A program made the translations under genes and the position numbers. Below the pieces are notes generated by a model. The model worked only from the letters and a program-made list of their open reading frames with translations, did no database searches and was not told where the DNA came from. This document shows positions 23,367 through 32,573 of a stretch of DNA of 64,000 nucleotides, one piece after another (positions within the stretch are counted from its first letter, which is position 1; each line of letters opens with the position of its first letter). Source of the DNA: Allobogoriella alba (GTDB lineage: Bacteria > Actinomycetota > Actinomycetes > Actinomycetales > Actinomycetaceae); assembly GCF_042665525.1 (NCBI RefSeq), contig NZ_JBHTCQ010000003.1, positions 124,001 through 188,000 on the forward strand, read 5' to 3'.

Positions 23367-24722
23367 GTGACGCTGAACACCATCCGTACCGCCGCGGACC
23401 CGTGGCCGGCGCCCCTCGCACCCGGGCCCCTGGACGCCGTCGTGGACGTCCCCGGTTCGAAGTCCCTCACCAACCGCCACCTGCTGCTGGCCGCCCTCGC
23501 CGACGGCCCCACCGAGATCGTCCGTCCGCTGCACTCGCGGGACAGCGCCCTCATGGTCGGGGCGTTGCGCGAGCTCGGCGTCCGCGTGGACGAGGCCGGT
23601 CCCGACCTGGTGGTCACGCCCGGCACGCTGTACGGGGGCGGGAAGGTCGACGCCGGGCTCGCCGGCACCGTCATGCGCTTCCTGCCACCGCTCGCGGTCC
23701 TCGCGGACGGCGAGGTGCACCTGGACGGTGACGAACGGGCCCGCGAACGCCCGATGGGGCCGGTGGTCGAGGCGCTGCGCTCCCTCGGCGCCCGGGTCGA
23801 CGCGGCCACCGGGCCGGGCGGCGAACCGGTCCTCCCGCTCACCGTGCACGGCACCGGAGGCTTCGCGGGCGGCACCGTGGAGATCGACGCGTCCGCCTCC
23901 AGCCAGTTCGTCTCCGCGTTGCTGCTCGCCGCCCCCGCCTTCGCCCAGGGCGTCGACGTCCGCCACGTGGGGGCAACGCTGCCCTCGCTGCCGCACATCG
24001 CGATGACGGTGGACGTCCTCCGCGGGCACGGCGTCGTCGTCGAGGAGCTCATGGCGGACGGCGGGGCCCTTCCGGTGGGCGGGACGCCGACACGCTGGCG
24101 GGTCCACCCCGGCCCCGTCTCCGGCGGCCGGGTCGTCGTCGAGCCGGACCTGTCCAACGCCGGACCGTTCCTCGCCGCGGCGGTCGCGGTCGGCGGCACG
24201 GTCCGGGTGCCACGCTGGCCACGCACGACGACGCAGGCCGGGGACGCGCTGCGAGACCTGCTGGCGAGGATGGGTGCCACCGTCACCCGGACCGACGACA
24301 CGCTCGCGGTCACCGGCCCCGTCGACGGCCGGATCCGCGGGCTCGACGCCGACCTCCACGAGGCCGGCGAGCTCACCCCGACGATCGCCGCGCTGTGCGC
24401 GCTCGCCGAGACCCCGTCCCGGCTACGGGGCATCGCCCACCTGCGCGGCCACGAGACCGACCGCCTCGCCGCGCTCGTCACCGAGATCACGCGCCTCGGC
24501 GGGTCCGCCCGGGAGACCGACGACGGCCTCGAGATCACGCCCGCCCGGCTGCACGGGGGCACCGTGGAGACCTACCACGACCACCGCATGGCCACCTTCG
24601 CGGCGATCCTCGGCCTGCGCGTGCCGGGGGTCGAGGTGGTCGACGTGAGCACCACCGGTAAGACGCTCCCGGACTTCCCCGGCATGTGGGGTGACATGCT
24701 CGCCACCGCGGGAGCGCGCTGA
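23367..24722 (+). CDS. aroA: 3-phosphoshikimate 1-carboxyvinyltransferase (EPSP synthase)
   Basis: 451 residues. It adds enolpyruvate from PEP to shikimate-3-phosphate in aromatic amino acid synthesis. Visible motifs are VPGSKSLTNRHLLLAAL at the N-terminus, DAGLAGTVMRFLPPLA (the PEP-site loop), RERPMGPVVEALRSLGA, EIDASASSQFVSALLL, the HETDRLAAL catalytic segment and YHDHRMATFAAILGL. The GTG start directly follows the doxX stop, so the two are co-translated. rsgA follows two bases later, an arrangement common in actinobacteria. Confidence 0.97.
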   Translation: MTLNTIRTAADPWPAPLAPGPLDAVVDVPGSKSLTNRHLLLAALADGPTEIVRPLHSRDSALMVGALRELGVRVDEAGPDLVVTPGTLYGGGKVDAGLAGTVMRFLPPLAVLADGEVHLDGDERARERPMGPVVEALRSLGARVDAATGPGGEPVLPLTVHGTGGFAGGTVEIDASASSQFVSALLLAAPAFAQGVDVRHVGATLPSLPHIAMTVDVLRGHGVVVEELMADGGALPVGGTPTRWRVHPGPVSGGRVVVEPDLSNAGPFLAAAVAVGGTVRVPRWPRTTTQAGDALRDLLARMGATVTRTDDTLAVTGPVDGRIRGLDADLHEAGELTPTIAALCALAETPSRLRGIAHLRGHETDRLAALVTEITRLGGSARETDDGLEITPARLHGGTVETYHDHRMATFAAILGLRVPGVEVVDVSTTGKTLPDFPGMWGDMLATAGAR

Positions 24723-24724
24723 CC

Positions 24725-25753
24725 GTGCGCGACACCGGGACGGACGACGCCCGGGTCCGGGTTCGGCCCAACCGGCGCGGGAGCCGGCCACGCACCAAGG
24801 TCCGGCCCGAGCACTCGGACGCCACGTGGGCGCTGGTGCTCGGCGTCGACCGAGGTCGCTACCAGCTGCTCAGCGACGGCGGCGTCCGGCTGGTCGCGGT
24901 CAAGGCGCGCGAGCTGGGCCGCGGGGAACGGAGCGCGGTGGTCGTCGGGGACCGCGTGGGCGTCGTCGGCGACGTCTCGGGCCGCCGGGACACCCTGGCC
25001 CGCATCGTGAAGGTCGCGGACCGCACCTCGGTGCTGCGCCGCTCCGCCGACGACACCGCGTCCGGCGAGGCGGGCCCCGAGCGGGTCATCGTCGCGAACG
25101 CCGACCAGCTGCTCATCGTCACCGCCGTCGCGGACCCCGAGCCGCGGCCACGGCTGGTCGACCGGTGCCTGGTCGCCGCCTACGACGCCGGCATGGACCC
25201 GGTGCTGTGCGTGACCAAGGCGGACCTGGCCGACCCGGCCCCGTTCCTCCAGCGGTACGCGGCGCTGGAGGTGCCCGCGATGGTCACCTCCGTCGTCGAG
25301 GGCGCGGTGGCCGGCATCGAGACGGTGCGGGAGCGGCTCGCCGACCGCACGTCGGTGCTGGTGGGACACTCCGGCGTCGGGAAGTCGACGCTCGTCAACG
25401 CGCTCGTGCCGGACGCGGACCGGGCCACCGGCGAGGTGAACGCGGTCACCGGGCGGGGCCGGCACACCTCCTCCAGCGCCGTGGCCCTGGCCCTGCCCGG
25501 TGGCGGGTGGGCCATCGACACGCCCGGTGTGCGGTCCTTCGGGCTGCAGCACGTGGGACCGGAGGACCTGCTCCAGGCCTTCGACGACCTCGCCGCCGTG
25601 GCACTGGACTGCCCGCGGGGGTGCACGCACGCCGAGGACGCCCCGGACTGCGCGCTGGACGACTGGGTGGCCGACGGGCGTGCCGGGGCGGCCGGCGAGG
25701 AGCGGCTGGCGTCCTTCCGACGCCTGCTCGAGGCGCGGAGCCTGGACCAGTAG
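24725..25753 (+). CDS. rsgA: Ribosome small-subunit-dependent GTPase A
   Basis: 342 residues. The circularly permuted GTPase order is clear: TKAD (G4, near residue 155), then the P-loop GHSGVGKST (near 215), TGRGRHTSS (G2) and DTPGVRSFG (G3). The C-terminal zinc knuckle CPRGCTHAEDAPDC is present. An OB-fold with GDRVGVVGD precedes. It assists late 30S maturation by releasing RbfA. The N-terminus is basic (RPNRRGSRPRTK), suiting rRNA binding. GTG start two bases after aroA. Confidence 0.95.
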   Translation: MRDTGTDDARVRVRPNRRGSRPRTKVRPEHSDATWALVLGVDRGRYQLLSDGGVRLVAVKARELGRGERSAVVVGDRVGVVGDVSGRRDTLARIVKVADRTSVLRRSADDTASGEAGPERVIVANADQLLIVTAVADPEPRPRLVDRCLVAAYDAGMDPVLCVTKADLADPAPFLQRYAALEVPAMVTSVVEGAVAGIETVRERLADRTSVLVGHSGVGKSTLVNALVPDADRATGEVNAVTGRGRHTSSSAVALALPGGGWAIDTPGVRSFGLQHVGPEDLLQAFDDLAAVALDCPRGCTHAEDAPDCALDDWVADGRAGAAGEERLASFRRLLEARSLDQ

Positions 25754-25760
25754 GCCCACG

Positions 25761-25785
25761 GGCCGGGAGCGCCGAGGTCCCGGCC
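25761..25785. terminator. Bidirectional terminator between rsgA and the alcohol dehydrogenase
   Basis: GGCCGGGA, a nine-base loop and TCCCGGCC form an 8-bp GC stem in the 50-base convergent gap. A smaller GGGG/CCCC hairpin follows at 25787-25800. Either strand could use them. Confidence 0.75.
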
Positions 25786-25803
25786 AGGGGATGGTGCCCC
25801 CGC

Positions 25804-26973
25804 TCAGGCGATCCCGGTGACGTCCTCCGTGTCCGCAGGCGGCTCGCCGTCGTGCCGGACGCGCAGCACCGGCTTGATCGCCTCGCCGCTGCGTGACGCC
25901 TCCAGGGCGCCCTCGACGTCGTCGAAGTCGAAGTGGCGGATGAGCTTCTCGAACGGGAAGCGGCCCTGCCGGTGCAGCTCCAGCAGGCCAGGGATGAGCG
26001 TGTCGCTGCGGCCGCTGCCGCCGAGCACACCGACGATCCGCTTGCCCCACAGCGCGGACAGGTGGTCGACGGTGAAGGTCGCGCCGGCCGGCGCCCCGCC
26101 GACGAGCAGGCAGGTCCCGAGCATGCCGACGGTCGCGACCGCCTGGTGCACCACGTCGATGACGCCGGTGCACTCGATCGCGACGTCGGCCGATCCGCCG
26201 CACAGGTCCCGGACCACACCGGCCACGTCCTCCTCGAGCGCGGCGTCGACGGCGTGGGTCGCACCGAGCTCGCGGGCGAGCTGCAGGCGCGAGGCGTGCC
26301 GGTCGACCGCGACGATCGTCGTCGCCGGGGTGCTGGCCGCGGCCATCACCGCCGCGAGCCCCACGGCGCCCACGCCGTAGACGACGAGGCTCGATCCCGG
26401 CTCCGGGCGGGCCACGTTCAGCACGGCACCGGCCCCGGTGGAGATGCCGCAGGCCAGCGGCCCGGCGATGTCCAGGGGCACGTCGTCCGGCAGCACGACG
26501 GCGGAGCTCGCCAGCGCCAGGGAGTGCGTCGCGAAGGAGGACTGGCCGAAGAAGTGTCCGTGCAGCGTCCCGCCGTCGGCCGTGCGGTAGCCGCTCCGGC
26601 CGGCGCGCGGCCCCAGCAGGCGGGTGCCGGAGGCGACGGCCTCCCCCAGCCGCAGGCAGTAGCGGTGCTCGCCGGCCCGGCAGTGCCGGCACGTGCCGCA
26701 GTACGGCCAGCCGAGCACCACCCGGTCGCCGACGGCGGGGGTCTCGACGTCCTCGCCGACCGCCACCACGACGCCCGCCCCCTCGTGGCCGAGGACGGAC
26801 GGGAAGGGCATGGGCAGGTCACCGTGCCGGGTGATCTCGTCGGTGTGACAGACGCCGGTGGCGACGATCCGCACGAGGATCTCCCCCGGTCCGGGCTCGT
26901 CGATCTCGATGTCGCGGTAGGTGAACGGCCTGCCGACGGCGTCCACCACGGCAGCCGAGGCCGAGACGGTCAT
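25804..26973 (-). CDS. Zinc-dependent NAD(P) alcohol dehydrogenase (aryl-alcohol/benzyl-alcohol type)
   Basis: 389 residues. Catalytic zinc ligands are seen in GVCHTDE and in PSVLGHEGAGVVV. The structural zinc site CGTCRHCRAGEHRYC has the C-x2-C-x2-C-x7-C spacing. The Rossmann motif is VVYGVGAVGLAAVMAA, and VDRHASRLQLARELGA is the coenzyme segment. PLACGISTGAGAVLN and the overall length fit the class III-like/aryl-alcohol group. Substrate unknown. ATG 26973 follows GGAGAGGAGAG. It stands in front of the glycosyltransferase gene on the same strand, with 58 bases between them. Confidence 0.92.
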   Translation of the reverse strand: MTVSASAAVVDAVGRPFTYRDIEIDEPGPGEILVRIVATGVCHTDEITRHGDLPMPFPSVLGHEGAGVVVAVGEDVETPAVGDRVVLGWPYCGTCRHCRAGEHRYCLRLGEAVASGTRLLGPRAGRSGYRTADGGTLHGHFFGQSSFATHSLALASSAVVLPDDVPLDIAGPLACGISTGAGAVLNVARPEPGSSLVVYGVGAVGLAAVMAAASTPATTIVAVDRHASRLQLARELGATHAVDAALEEDVAGVVRDLCGGSADVAIECTGVIDVVHQAVATVGMLGTCLLVGGAPAGATFTVDHLSALWGKRIVGVLGGSGRSDTLIPGLLELHRQGRFPFEKLIRHFDFDDVEGALEASRSGEAIKPVLRVRHDGEPPADTEDVTGIA

Positions 26974-27031
26974 GACTCTCCTCTCCGTCGAGAAGCGCGA
27001 CGGCCCGGTCTGGGCTCGCGCCGTCCCGACG

Positions 27032-28258
27032 CTAGCGGCTCCGCGTCGTGGCGACCTGCCGGTCCGGCCCGCGGGCCGCGACGAGCGCCGCGCGGGGCCG
27101 TGCGGGGGCGGCCGCCGGGGCGAGGGAGGCGTAGAGGGCCTCGAACTGCGCGAGCGTGGCCTCGACCGCGTGCCGGGCGACCAGCTCGCGACTCCGGTGC
27201 CCCATCGCCGCGCGCCGCGCGTCGTCCTCGAGGAGGTCCTGGAGGTACCCGGCGAGCCGGTCCACGTCGCCGGGCGGGAAGAGCCAGCCGTTCTCATCGG
27301 GCCGCACGAGGTGCGGCAGCGCCATCGCGTCAGCGGCCAGCACCGGCTTCCCGGCGGCCATCGCCTCGAGCGTCGCGATGCTCTGCAGCTCGGCGATGCT
27401 CGGCATGCAGAACACGGCGGCACGGCCGTACGCGGAGAGCAGCTCCTCGTCGGAGACGTGCCCGTGGAAACGGACCCGGCGGTCGACGTCGAGGTCCGCG
27501 GCGAGCCGTTCCAGCTCCGCGCGCTGATCTCCGTCGCCGACGATCTCCAGCACCGGCGCGGGCTCGGCCCGGACCTGGGCGAAGGCCCGGATCAGCTCCC
27601 CGATGCGCTTCTCCGGGTCCAGGCGCCCGACGAAGAGGAGGTGCGGCGCCGAGGTGGCCGGCGCCGCGCAGGTGGCGCGCCAGAAGCGGTCGGCGTCGAC
27701 CCCGCAGGAGACCGCCTCCCCGGTGAGACCCGTCGCCTCCTCCAGCAGCCGGACGGCCCGCGGGGTCGGTGCCGTCACCAGGTCGGCGTGACGGAAGACC
27801 CGGGCAAGGTCACGCCAGGCCACGCGGCCGGCGGGCCCGAACAGCCACCGAGGCAGCAGCGGCACGTACCCGAGGACGTTCTCCGGCATGAAGTGGTTGG
27901 TGGCGACCAGCGGCAGCCGGTGCCGCCGGGCCGCGTCCACCAGCTCGCGTCCCACGACCAGGTGGGACTGGACGTGCACCACGTCGGGACGCAGTCCCTC
28001 GACAAGCCCGCGGATGGGGCCCCGGGCCTGCCAGGGCAGGCAGACGCGCAACGAGGCGTGGCGGTGGTAGCGCACGGACGGCAGCCGGTGGACCACGCAG
28101 CCGCCGACCAGCTCGGCCCGAGGCTTCCCGTCGTCGGACGCGCACGCGACGTGCACCTCGTGGCCACGCCCGGCCAGGCCGACGGCGAGCCGTTCGGCGA
28201 ACCGCGCGGAACCGTTGATGTCGGGCGCGTACGTGTCGGCGCCGATGAGGATCTTCAC
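27032..28258 (-). CDS. GT4 family glycosyltransferase
   Basis: 408 residues, GT-B fold. The N-terminal domain opens with ILIGADTYAPDINGSARFAE and contains RPDVVHVQSHLVVG. The C-terminal domain has LLFVGRLDPEKRIGELI and the donor-site segment PSIAELQSIATLEAMAAGKP. The usual E-x7-E motif reads E-LQSIATL-E. Inverse of substrate prediction: none is possible, but membrane glycolipid synthesis is typical. GTG 28258 overlaps the DMT gene stop by four bases (GTGA), so it is coupled to that transporter. Confidence 0.9.
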   Translation of the reverse strand: MKILIGADTYAPDINGSARFAERLAVGLAGRGHEVHVACASDDGKPRAELVGGCVVHRLPSVRYHRHASLRVCLPWQARGPIRGLVEGLRPDVVHVQSHLVVGRELVDAARRHRLPLVATNHFMPENVLGYVPLLPRWLFGPAGRVAWRDLARVFRHADLVTAPTPRAVRLLEEATGLTGEAVSCGVDADRFWRATCAAPATSAPHLLFVGRLDPEKRIGELIRAFAQVRAEPAPVLEIVGDGDQRAELERLAADLDVDRRVRFHGHVSDEELLSAYGRAAVFCMPSIAELQSIATLEAMAAGKPVLAADAMALPHLVRPDENGWLFPPGDVDRLAGYLQDLLEDDARRAAMGHRSRELVARHAVEATLAQFEALYASLAPAAAPARPRAALVAARGPDRQVATTRSR

Positions 28259-29208
28259 AGCGTCTCCTTCGCGTCGGTACCGCGTCCGGTCGGGACGGTC
28301 GGTTCGGGGCGGCCGATCCCGGGCCGGCTCCGCGCCAGCGCCACGACGCCGACGACCGCCGGGACGGCGCACGCCGCCATGGCCACCATCGCCGGCGTCG
28401 AGAGATCGGCGCCCTCCCCGAGGGCCATCAGGCCGATGAGCACGGCCACCATCGGGTCGACGACGGTCAGGCAGGCCAGCACCACCTCGGCGCGGCCGCT
28501 GGCGTAGGCCTGCTGGACCAGCCAGGCACCGACAAGACCGTTCAGCGCGAGCAGCCCGACCATGGCCAGTGTCGACCCCTCGAGCAGACCGTGGCCGGCC
28601 TGCAGGTGCTGGACGGTCGCCCGGGCGAGCGCCGCGACGGACCCGACGGCGGCGGCGCCGCCGATGGCGTTCAGCACGCACCGCGACCACCCGTGGACGT
28701 AGTGCGCGACGATCGCGCAGAGCGCGGCGAACGCGAGGAGCACCGCCTCCAGCCGCAGCAGGTCGGGCAGCTCGACCGCGTGCCGGCCGCTCGCGTGCGT
28801 GGCGGCCAGCCACACGAAGACCGCCACGCCCACGACGCACGCGGCGATCGGCAGCCGGGCGCCCGCCGCGGGCGGGTGGTGGTCGAGGCGGGCGGCGAGG
28901 TAGACGGCGATGGGCACGCCGAGCACGCCGATCGGCTGGATCACCGAGACCGGCGCCAGGACGAGCGCCACGACGTGCAGCAGCACGCCGACGACCATCA
29001 GGCCGGCACCGGCCAGCCAGCCGGGCTGCCGGGGCAGCGACAGCAGGCCCCGGAGGTTCAGCCGGTGGTGGCGCGGATGGAGGTCCTCGCCGTCGTCCGT
29101 GCCGGCGTGGCGGTGCACCGTGTGCCGCACGGCACGCTGCTGCACGACGGCGGCCGCGGCGAAGCAGGTCGCGTCGATGATCGCCAGGGCGATAGCGAGG
29201 ACGGTCAT
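28255..29208 (-). CDS. DMT superfamily (EamA-like) membrane transporter
   Basis: 317 residues with about ten hydrophobic helices in two halves, beginning MTVLAIALAIIDATCFAAAAVVQ... and with VSVIQPIGVLGVPIAVYLAA in the first half and LTVVDPMVAVLIGLMALGEG in the second. A His/Arg-rich loop follows helix 1. DMT carriers export or move small metabolites, lipids or sugars. Coupling to a GT4 gene raises the idea of a lipid-linked sugar or precursor carrier (inference). ATG 29208 is chosen because only from there does the protein look like the family. Confidence 0.85.
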   Translation of the reverse strand: MTVLAIALAIIDATCFAAAAVVQQRAVRHTVHRHAGTDDGEDLHPRHHRLNLRGLLSLPRQPGWLAGAGLMVVGVLLHVVALVLAPVSVIQPIGVLGVPIAVYLAARLDHHPPAAGARLPIAACVVGVAVFVWLAATHASGRHAVELPDLLRLEAVLLAFAALCAIVAHYVHGWSRCVLNAIGGAAAVGSVAALARATVQHLQAGHGLLEGSTLAMVGLLALNGLVGAWLVQQAYASGRAEVVLACLTVVDPMVAVLIGLMALGEGADLSTPAMVAMAACAVPAVVGVVALARSRPGIGRPEPTVPTGRGTDAKETL

Positions 29209-29535
29209 GTCTCGTGCGAGCGTAGGGGGCGCGCCTGCGGCGCGGTGACGTCCCGGCAAGTGTCCGACGACGAGTCGGTGAACGTCGTCGGTCGGTCCCT
29301 GCCGGCGCGCCGGCCGCGGTGCTCGCTGCTGATCACGGCTCCCAGCCTGTCGGCAGGCGCGGGCGGGCACAATCAGGTGCTCCACCGAGATCTCGGTGTC
29401 CGACCCCCGAGGGGTGGTCTCCGGGTGATCCCCGAGACGCGACCTGGCGGGAGATCGGCCGCCCGCTGGTCTGACATGCTGGGCGCCACCACCTCAGATC
29501 GGAGCTCCCGGTCCGCGCCGGACCGTTCGCGCATC
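29209..29535. other. 327-base divergent intergenic region
   Basis: Lies between the minus-strand DMT gene and the plus-strand GT4 gene, so both promoters should be here, yet I see no convincing -35/-10 pair. It holds three dyads: GCCGGCGCGCCGGC (29301-29314), a small GCCTG-TCGG-CAGGC hairpin (29345-29358) and the 16-base palindrome described separately. No credible short gene was found. Confidence 0.6.
29383..29398. promoter_or_regulatory. 16-base perfect palindrome, candidate operator
   Basis: CACCGAGATCTCGGTG sits in the divergent gap, 138 bases before the plus-strand GT4 start and 175 bases before the DMT start. Its symmetry and position suit a dimeric regulator controlling both genes, but no regulator gene is adjacent. 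Confidence 0.4.
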
Positions 29536-30741
29536 ATGTCTCCACGCATCGCCCTCGTCTGCGACTACGCGCTCGACTACCTGGGCGGCGCGCAGACGGC
29601 ACTGCTGCAGGAGGCGGCCGCGCTGGTCGGGGCCGGTGCCCGGGTGCTGCTGGTGGCGCCGTCGTCCGGGAGCGTGCCGCGCCATCCGGAGGTGACGCTG
29701 GTGACCGTCCCGGCCCGGTGGCGTCTGCCGGGCCTGGACCTGCCGCTGGTGCGCCACGACGGCGCGCTGCGGGAGCGCCTGCGACAGACGCTGGAGACGC
29801 ACGGCATCGAGGTGGTGCACCTGCACTCCGAGCTGGGCCTGGCCGCCGCGTCGGTCGCCGCCGCCGGGCGGGCCGGGCTGCCGGTGGTGCACACCGTGCA
29901 CACGTTCTTCTGGCAGGCGCCGGCGCCGGGCCAGCGGCTCCTGGCGCCGCTGGTGCGCGCGTACCACCGGCACGTCACCGGATGGCGTGACGGCGACGGG
30001 GTCCGGCTCGCCGACCGGCCGGCGGACGACGCCTTGCGCCGGATGACGCTGACGGCGGCGCGGCGCGCCGACCTGGTCCTCTCCCCCTCCGCCCATCAGG
30101 CCGGCCGGCTGCGCGACGCCGGCCTGGATCCGGTGGCGGTGCTGCCGAACACCGTCACGGCACCGGACGCGCCACCGCTGGAACGGGTGGACGCGCCGCT
30201 GCGGGTGCTGTGGGTGGGCCGGTGCGTCCCGGAGAAGCGGATCCTGCCGTTCGTGCGGGCCGCGGTGCTGGCGCAGCAGCGGCTCGGCCCGGGCCGCCTC
30301 GAGGTCACCGTGGCGGGCGAGGGCAGCCAGCTCGAGCAGGCCCGCGGCATCGCCGGCGGAGCCGTGCGCTTCCTCGGCCGCCGTCCGCACGAGGAGGTCC
30401 CCGGCCTGCTCGCGGACTCGCACCTGCTGGCGCTGACGTCCGCGGGGTTCGACAACCAGCCGATGACCGTGGTGGAGGCCGTGATGGCCCGGCGGCCCGT
30501 GCTCTACTGCGACGAGGCGCTGACCGAGGGGCTCGCGGGACCGGGCATCCTCGCGCCGCCCACGCCGGAGGGCCTCGCGGACGCGCTGGTGGACCTCGCG
30601 CGCGATCCCGGCCGGGTGGTGAGCGCCTCACGTGCCGCCGGCGCGGTGCGCGAGGTGTTCACCCCGCGCCGGCACGCCGAGGACCTGCTGCGGCTCTACC
30701 GGTCGCTGCCGGGCCCGCTCGCGGACCGCGACGGCCCCTGA
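29536..30741 (+). CDS. GT4 family glycosyltransferase (divergent partner)
   Basis: 401 residues, GT-B fold. It begins RIALVCDYALDYLGGAQTAL, a typical acceptor-side start with GGAQ. HGIEVVHLHSELGLAA, VLWVGRCVPEKRILPFVRA, VTVAGEGSQLEQA and the donor segment TSAGFDNQPMTVVEAV follow. It is not a close copy of the GT4 protein at 27032. ATG 29536 is the first start that fits the fold. Its 3' end overlaps the converging hydrolase gene by 46 bases. Confidence 0.9.
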   Translation: MSPRIALVCDYALDYLGGAQTALLQEAAALVGAGARVLLVAPSSGSVPRHPEVTLVTVPARWRLPGLDLPLVRHDGALRERLRQTLETHGIEVVHLHSELGLAAASVAAAGRAGLPVVHTVHTFFWQAPAPGQRLLAPLVRAYHRHVTGWRDGDGVRLADRPADDALRRMTLTAARRADLVLSPSAHQAGRLRDAGLDPVAVLPNTVTAPDAPPLERVDAPLRVLWVGRCVPEKRILPFVRAAVLAQQRLGPGRLEVTVAGEGSQLEQARGIAGGAVRFLGRRPHEEVPGLLADSHLLALTSAGFDNQPMTVVEAVMARRPVLYCDEALTEGLAGPGILAPPTPEGLADALVDLARDPGRVVSASRAAGAVREVFTPRRHAEDLLRLYRSLPGPLADRDGP

Positions 30742-31643
30742 GGCGGGGCACCACCGCCCAGGAACTCCCCGATGAGCGCCGCGGCGGCGGCCGGCCGCTC
30801 GTAGTGGATGAGGTGCCCGACGCCGGGCAGGATCTCGAGCCGGCTGCCCGGGACGGCGCGGTGCAGCCGCTCGACGGCGGGGACCGGCACCAGGTCGTCC
30901 CGGTCGCCGGCGACCAGCAGGGTCGGCACCGTGAGGCCGGCCGCGTGCTCGGCGACGTCGTGCGAGACCGACGCCGAGAACGCCTCGAGGACCACGCGCC
31001 GGTCGGCGTAGCCGGAGAAGTACCGATGGTGCTGGTCGTGGATCCACCGCCGCAGCGGCTTCTGCCGCGTGGTCACCATGAGCTGGCTGATCGCCCGCAC
31101 GACGGCCCGGTTCGCGAGGAGCTGGTTGCCGAGCGCAGCGGGCAGCCGCGCACCGAGCCGGTAGTACCCGACGGCGATCGCCGACAGCACCGCCCGCCGC
31201 CCCTGGAGCGCGGGCGCGGCGATGGGATTGACCAGCACCAGCCGGTCCGGCCGGAGCCCGCCCGCCACCGCGGCGGCTGCGACGACGGACCCGAAGGAGT
31301 GCCCGAGGAGCGCGACCGGCGTGTCGGGGAACCCGGACCGCAGCAGGTCGCACAGCTCGGTGAGCCAGGCGGCGTAGGCCGCCAGGTCGTGCGTCCCGGG
31401 GAACGGCGCGGACTCGCCGAAGCCGGGCAGGTCCGGGGTGATCACCCGGTGGCCCGGCAGGTGGGCGACGATCGGCAGCAGCCCGTGGTGGTCCCCTCGG
31501 AACCCGTGGACGGCGACGAGCGTGGTGGCGGCGTCGGGATCGCCCCACACACGGTAGGAGGTCGCGGCGCCGGCGACCGTGGGGCGGTGCTCGGCGAGCA
31601 GGACCGGGTCAGGGCCCGGTGCCGCGACGGTCCGGGAGGGCAT
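30696..31643 (-). CDS. Alpha/beta hydrolase
   Basis: 315 residues. The oxyanion-hole HGFRGDHHGLLP, the nucleophile elbow GHSFGSVVA, the acid region LLVAGDRDDLVPVP and the catalytic His in GVGHLIHYERP are all in place. Substrate unknown; esterase, epoxide-hydrolase-like or lactonase activity is equally open. Cytoplasmic, with no signal peptide. The ATG at 31643 lies 71 bases from the divergent hisN start. The last 15 codons lie over the GT4 gene on the opposite strand. Confidence 0.9.
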   Translation of the reverse strand: MPSRTVAAPGPDPVLLAEHRPTVAGAATSYRVWGDPDAATTLVAVHGFRGDHHGLLPIVAHLPGHRVITPDLPGFGESAPFPGTHDLAAYAAWLTELCDLLRSGFPDTPVALLGHSFGSVVAAAAVAGGLRPDRLVLVNPIAAPALQGRRAVLSAIAVGYYRLGARLPAALGNQLLANRAVVRAISQLMVTTRQKPLRRWIHDQHHRYFSGYADRRVVLEAFSASVSHDVAEHAAGLTVPTLLVAGDRDDLVPVPAVERLHRAVPGSRLEILPGVGHLIHYERPAAAAALIGEFLGGGAPPQGPSRSASGPGSDR

Positions 31644-31714
31644 CGGCGTCGAGCGTAGCCGGTCCCGGTGCGCCCTGGCCGGGAGGCGAGCCGCCCCGCG
31701 ATAGGTTGCCCGAC

Positions 31715-32521
31715 ATGACTGTGCACGCCTCGAGCCGCTACACCGACGACCTGCGTCTGGCGCACGTGATCGCCGACCAGGTGGACGGCCAGACGATGAG
31801 CCGCTTCGGGGCGCAGGACCTGGCCGTGGAGACCAAGCCGGACCTCACGCCGGTCTCGGACGCCGACCGCACCGCGGAGGAGATCGTCCGCAGCCAGCTC
31901 TCCCGGACCCGCCCGCGGGACTCGGTGCTGGGCGAGGAGTTCGGCACGACGGGCCACTCCCCACGCCAGTGGGTGATCGACCCGATCGACGGGACCAAGA
32001 ACTTCGTCCGGGGCGTCCCGGTCTGGGCCACGCTCGTCGGGCTCGTCGAGGACGGCGAGGTGGTGCTCGGGGTGGTCTCCGCGCCGGCGCTGAACCGGCG
32101 GTGGTGGGCCGCGAAGGGATCCGGCGCGTGGACCGGCCGGTCGCTCTCGGCCGCGCGCCAGCTGAGCGTCTCGAAGGTGTCCTCGCTCCAGGACGCCTCG
32201 CTGTCCTACTCCAGCCTGCACGGCTGGGCGGAGCGCGGGTCGCTGCGCTCGTTCCTGTCGCTGGCGCAGGACGTGTGGCGGACCCGCGCGTACGGGGACT
32301 TCTGGTCCTACATGCTCGTGGCCGAGGGGGCGGTGGACATCGCGTGCGAGCCGGAGCTGGAGCTGTACGACATGGCCGCGCTGGTGCCGATCGTCACCGA
32401 GGCCGGCGGCCGGTTCACCGGTCTGGACGGCACCGACGGGCCGTTCGGGGGGAACGCCGTCGCCACGAACGGGCTGCTGCACGAGGAGGTGCTGGAGATC
32501 CTCGGCGCCCAGCAGGACTGA
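31715..32521 (+). CDS. hisN: Histidinol-phosphatase, inositol-monophosphatase family
   Basis: 268 residues. The IMPase metal motifs are VLGEEFG, QWVIDPIDGTKNFVRG and ELELYDMAALVPIV. The start RLAHVIADQVDGQTMSRFGA and TKPDLTPVSDADR match actinobacterial HisN (the Rv3137-type enzyme), which removes phosphate from histidinol phosphate. No other his gene is near, which is usual for this type. ATG 31715 lies seven bases after a TAGGTT box (31702-31707), suggesting a leaderless transcript. Confidence 0.88.
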   Translation: MTVHASSRYTDDLRLAHVIADQVDGQTMSRFGAQDLAVETKPDLTPVSDADRTAEEIVRSQLSRTRPRDSVLGEEFGTTGHSPRQWVIDPIDGTKNFVRGVPVWATLVGLVEDGEVVLGVVSAPALNRRWWAAKGSGAWTGRSLSAARQLSVSKVSSLQDASLSYSSLHGWAERGSLRSFLSLAQDVWRTRAYGDFWSYMLVAEGAVDIACEPELELYDMAALVPIVTEAGGRFTGLDGTDGPFGGNAVATNGLLHEEVLEILGAQQD

Positions 32522-32573
32522 GCCGAGCCGAACGGCCTGCGCGCACCGGTCCACGGTTGACAGACTGGTCCGC

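Noticed and set aside
22562..24562. A 666-codon open frame opposite sigR, doxX and aroA
   Set aside because: It is Ser/Arg/Pro-rich shadow sequence without any recognisable domain.
32556..32561. TTGACA as a -35 box for the DUF1992 gene
   Set aside because: It lies only 12 bases before the ATG, leaving no room for a -10 box.
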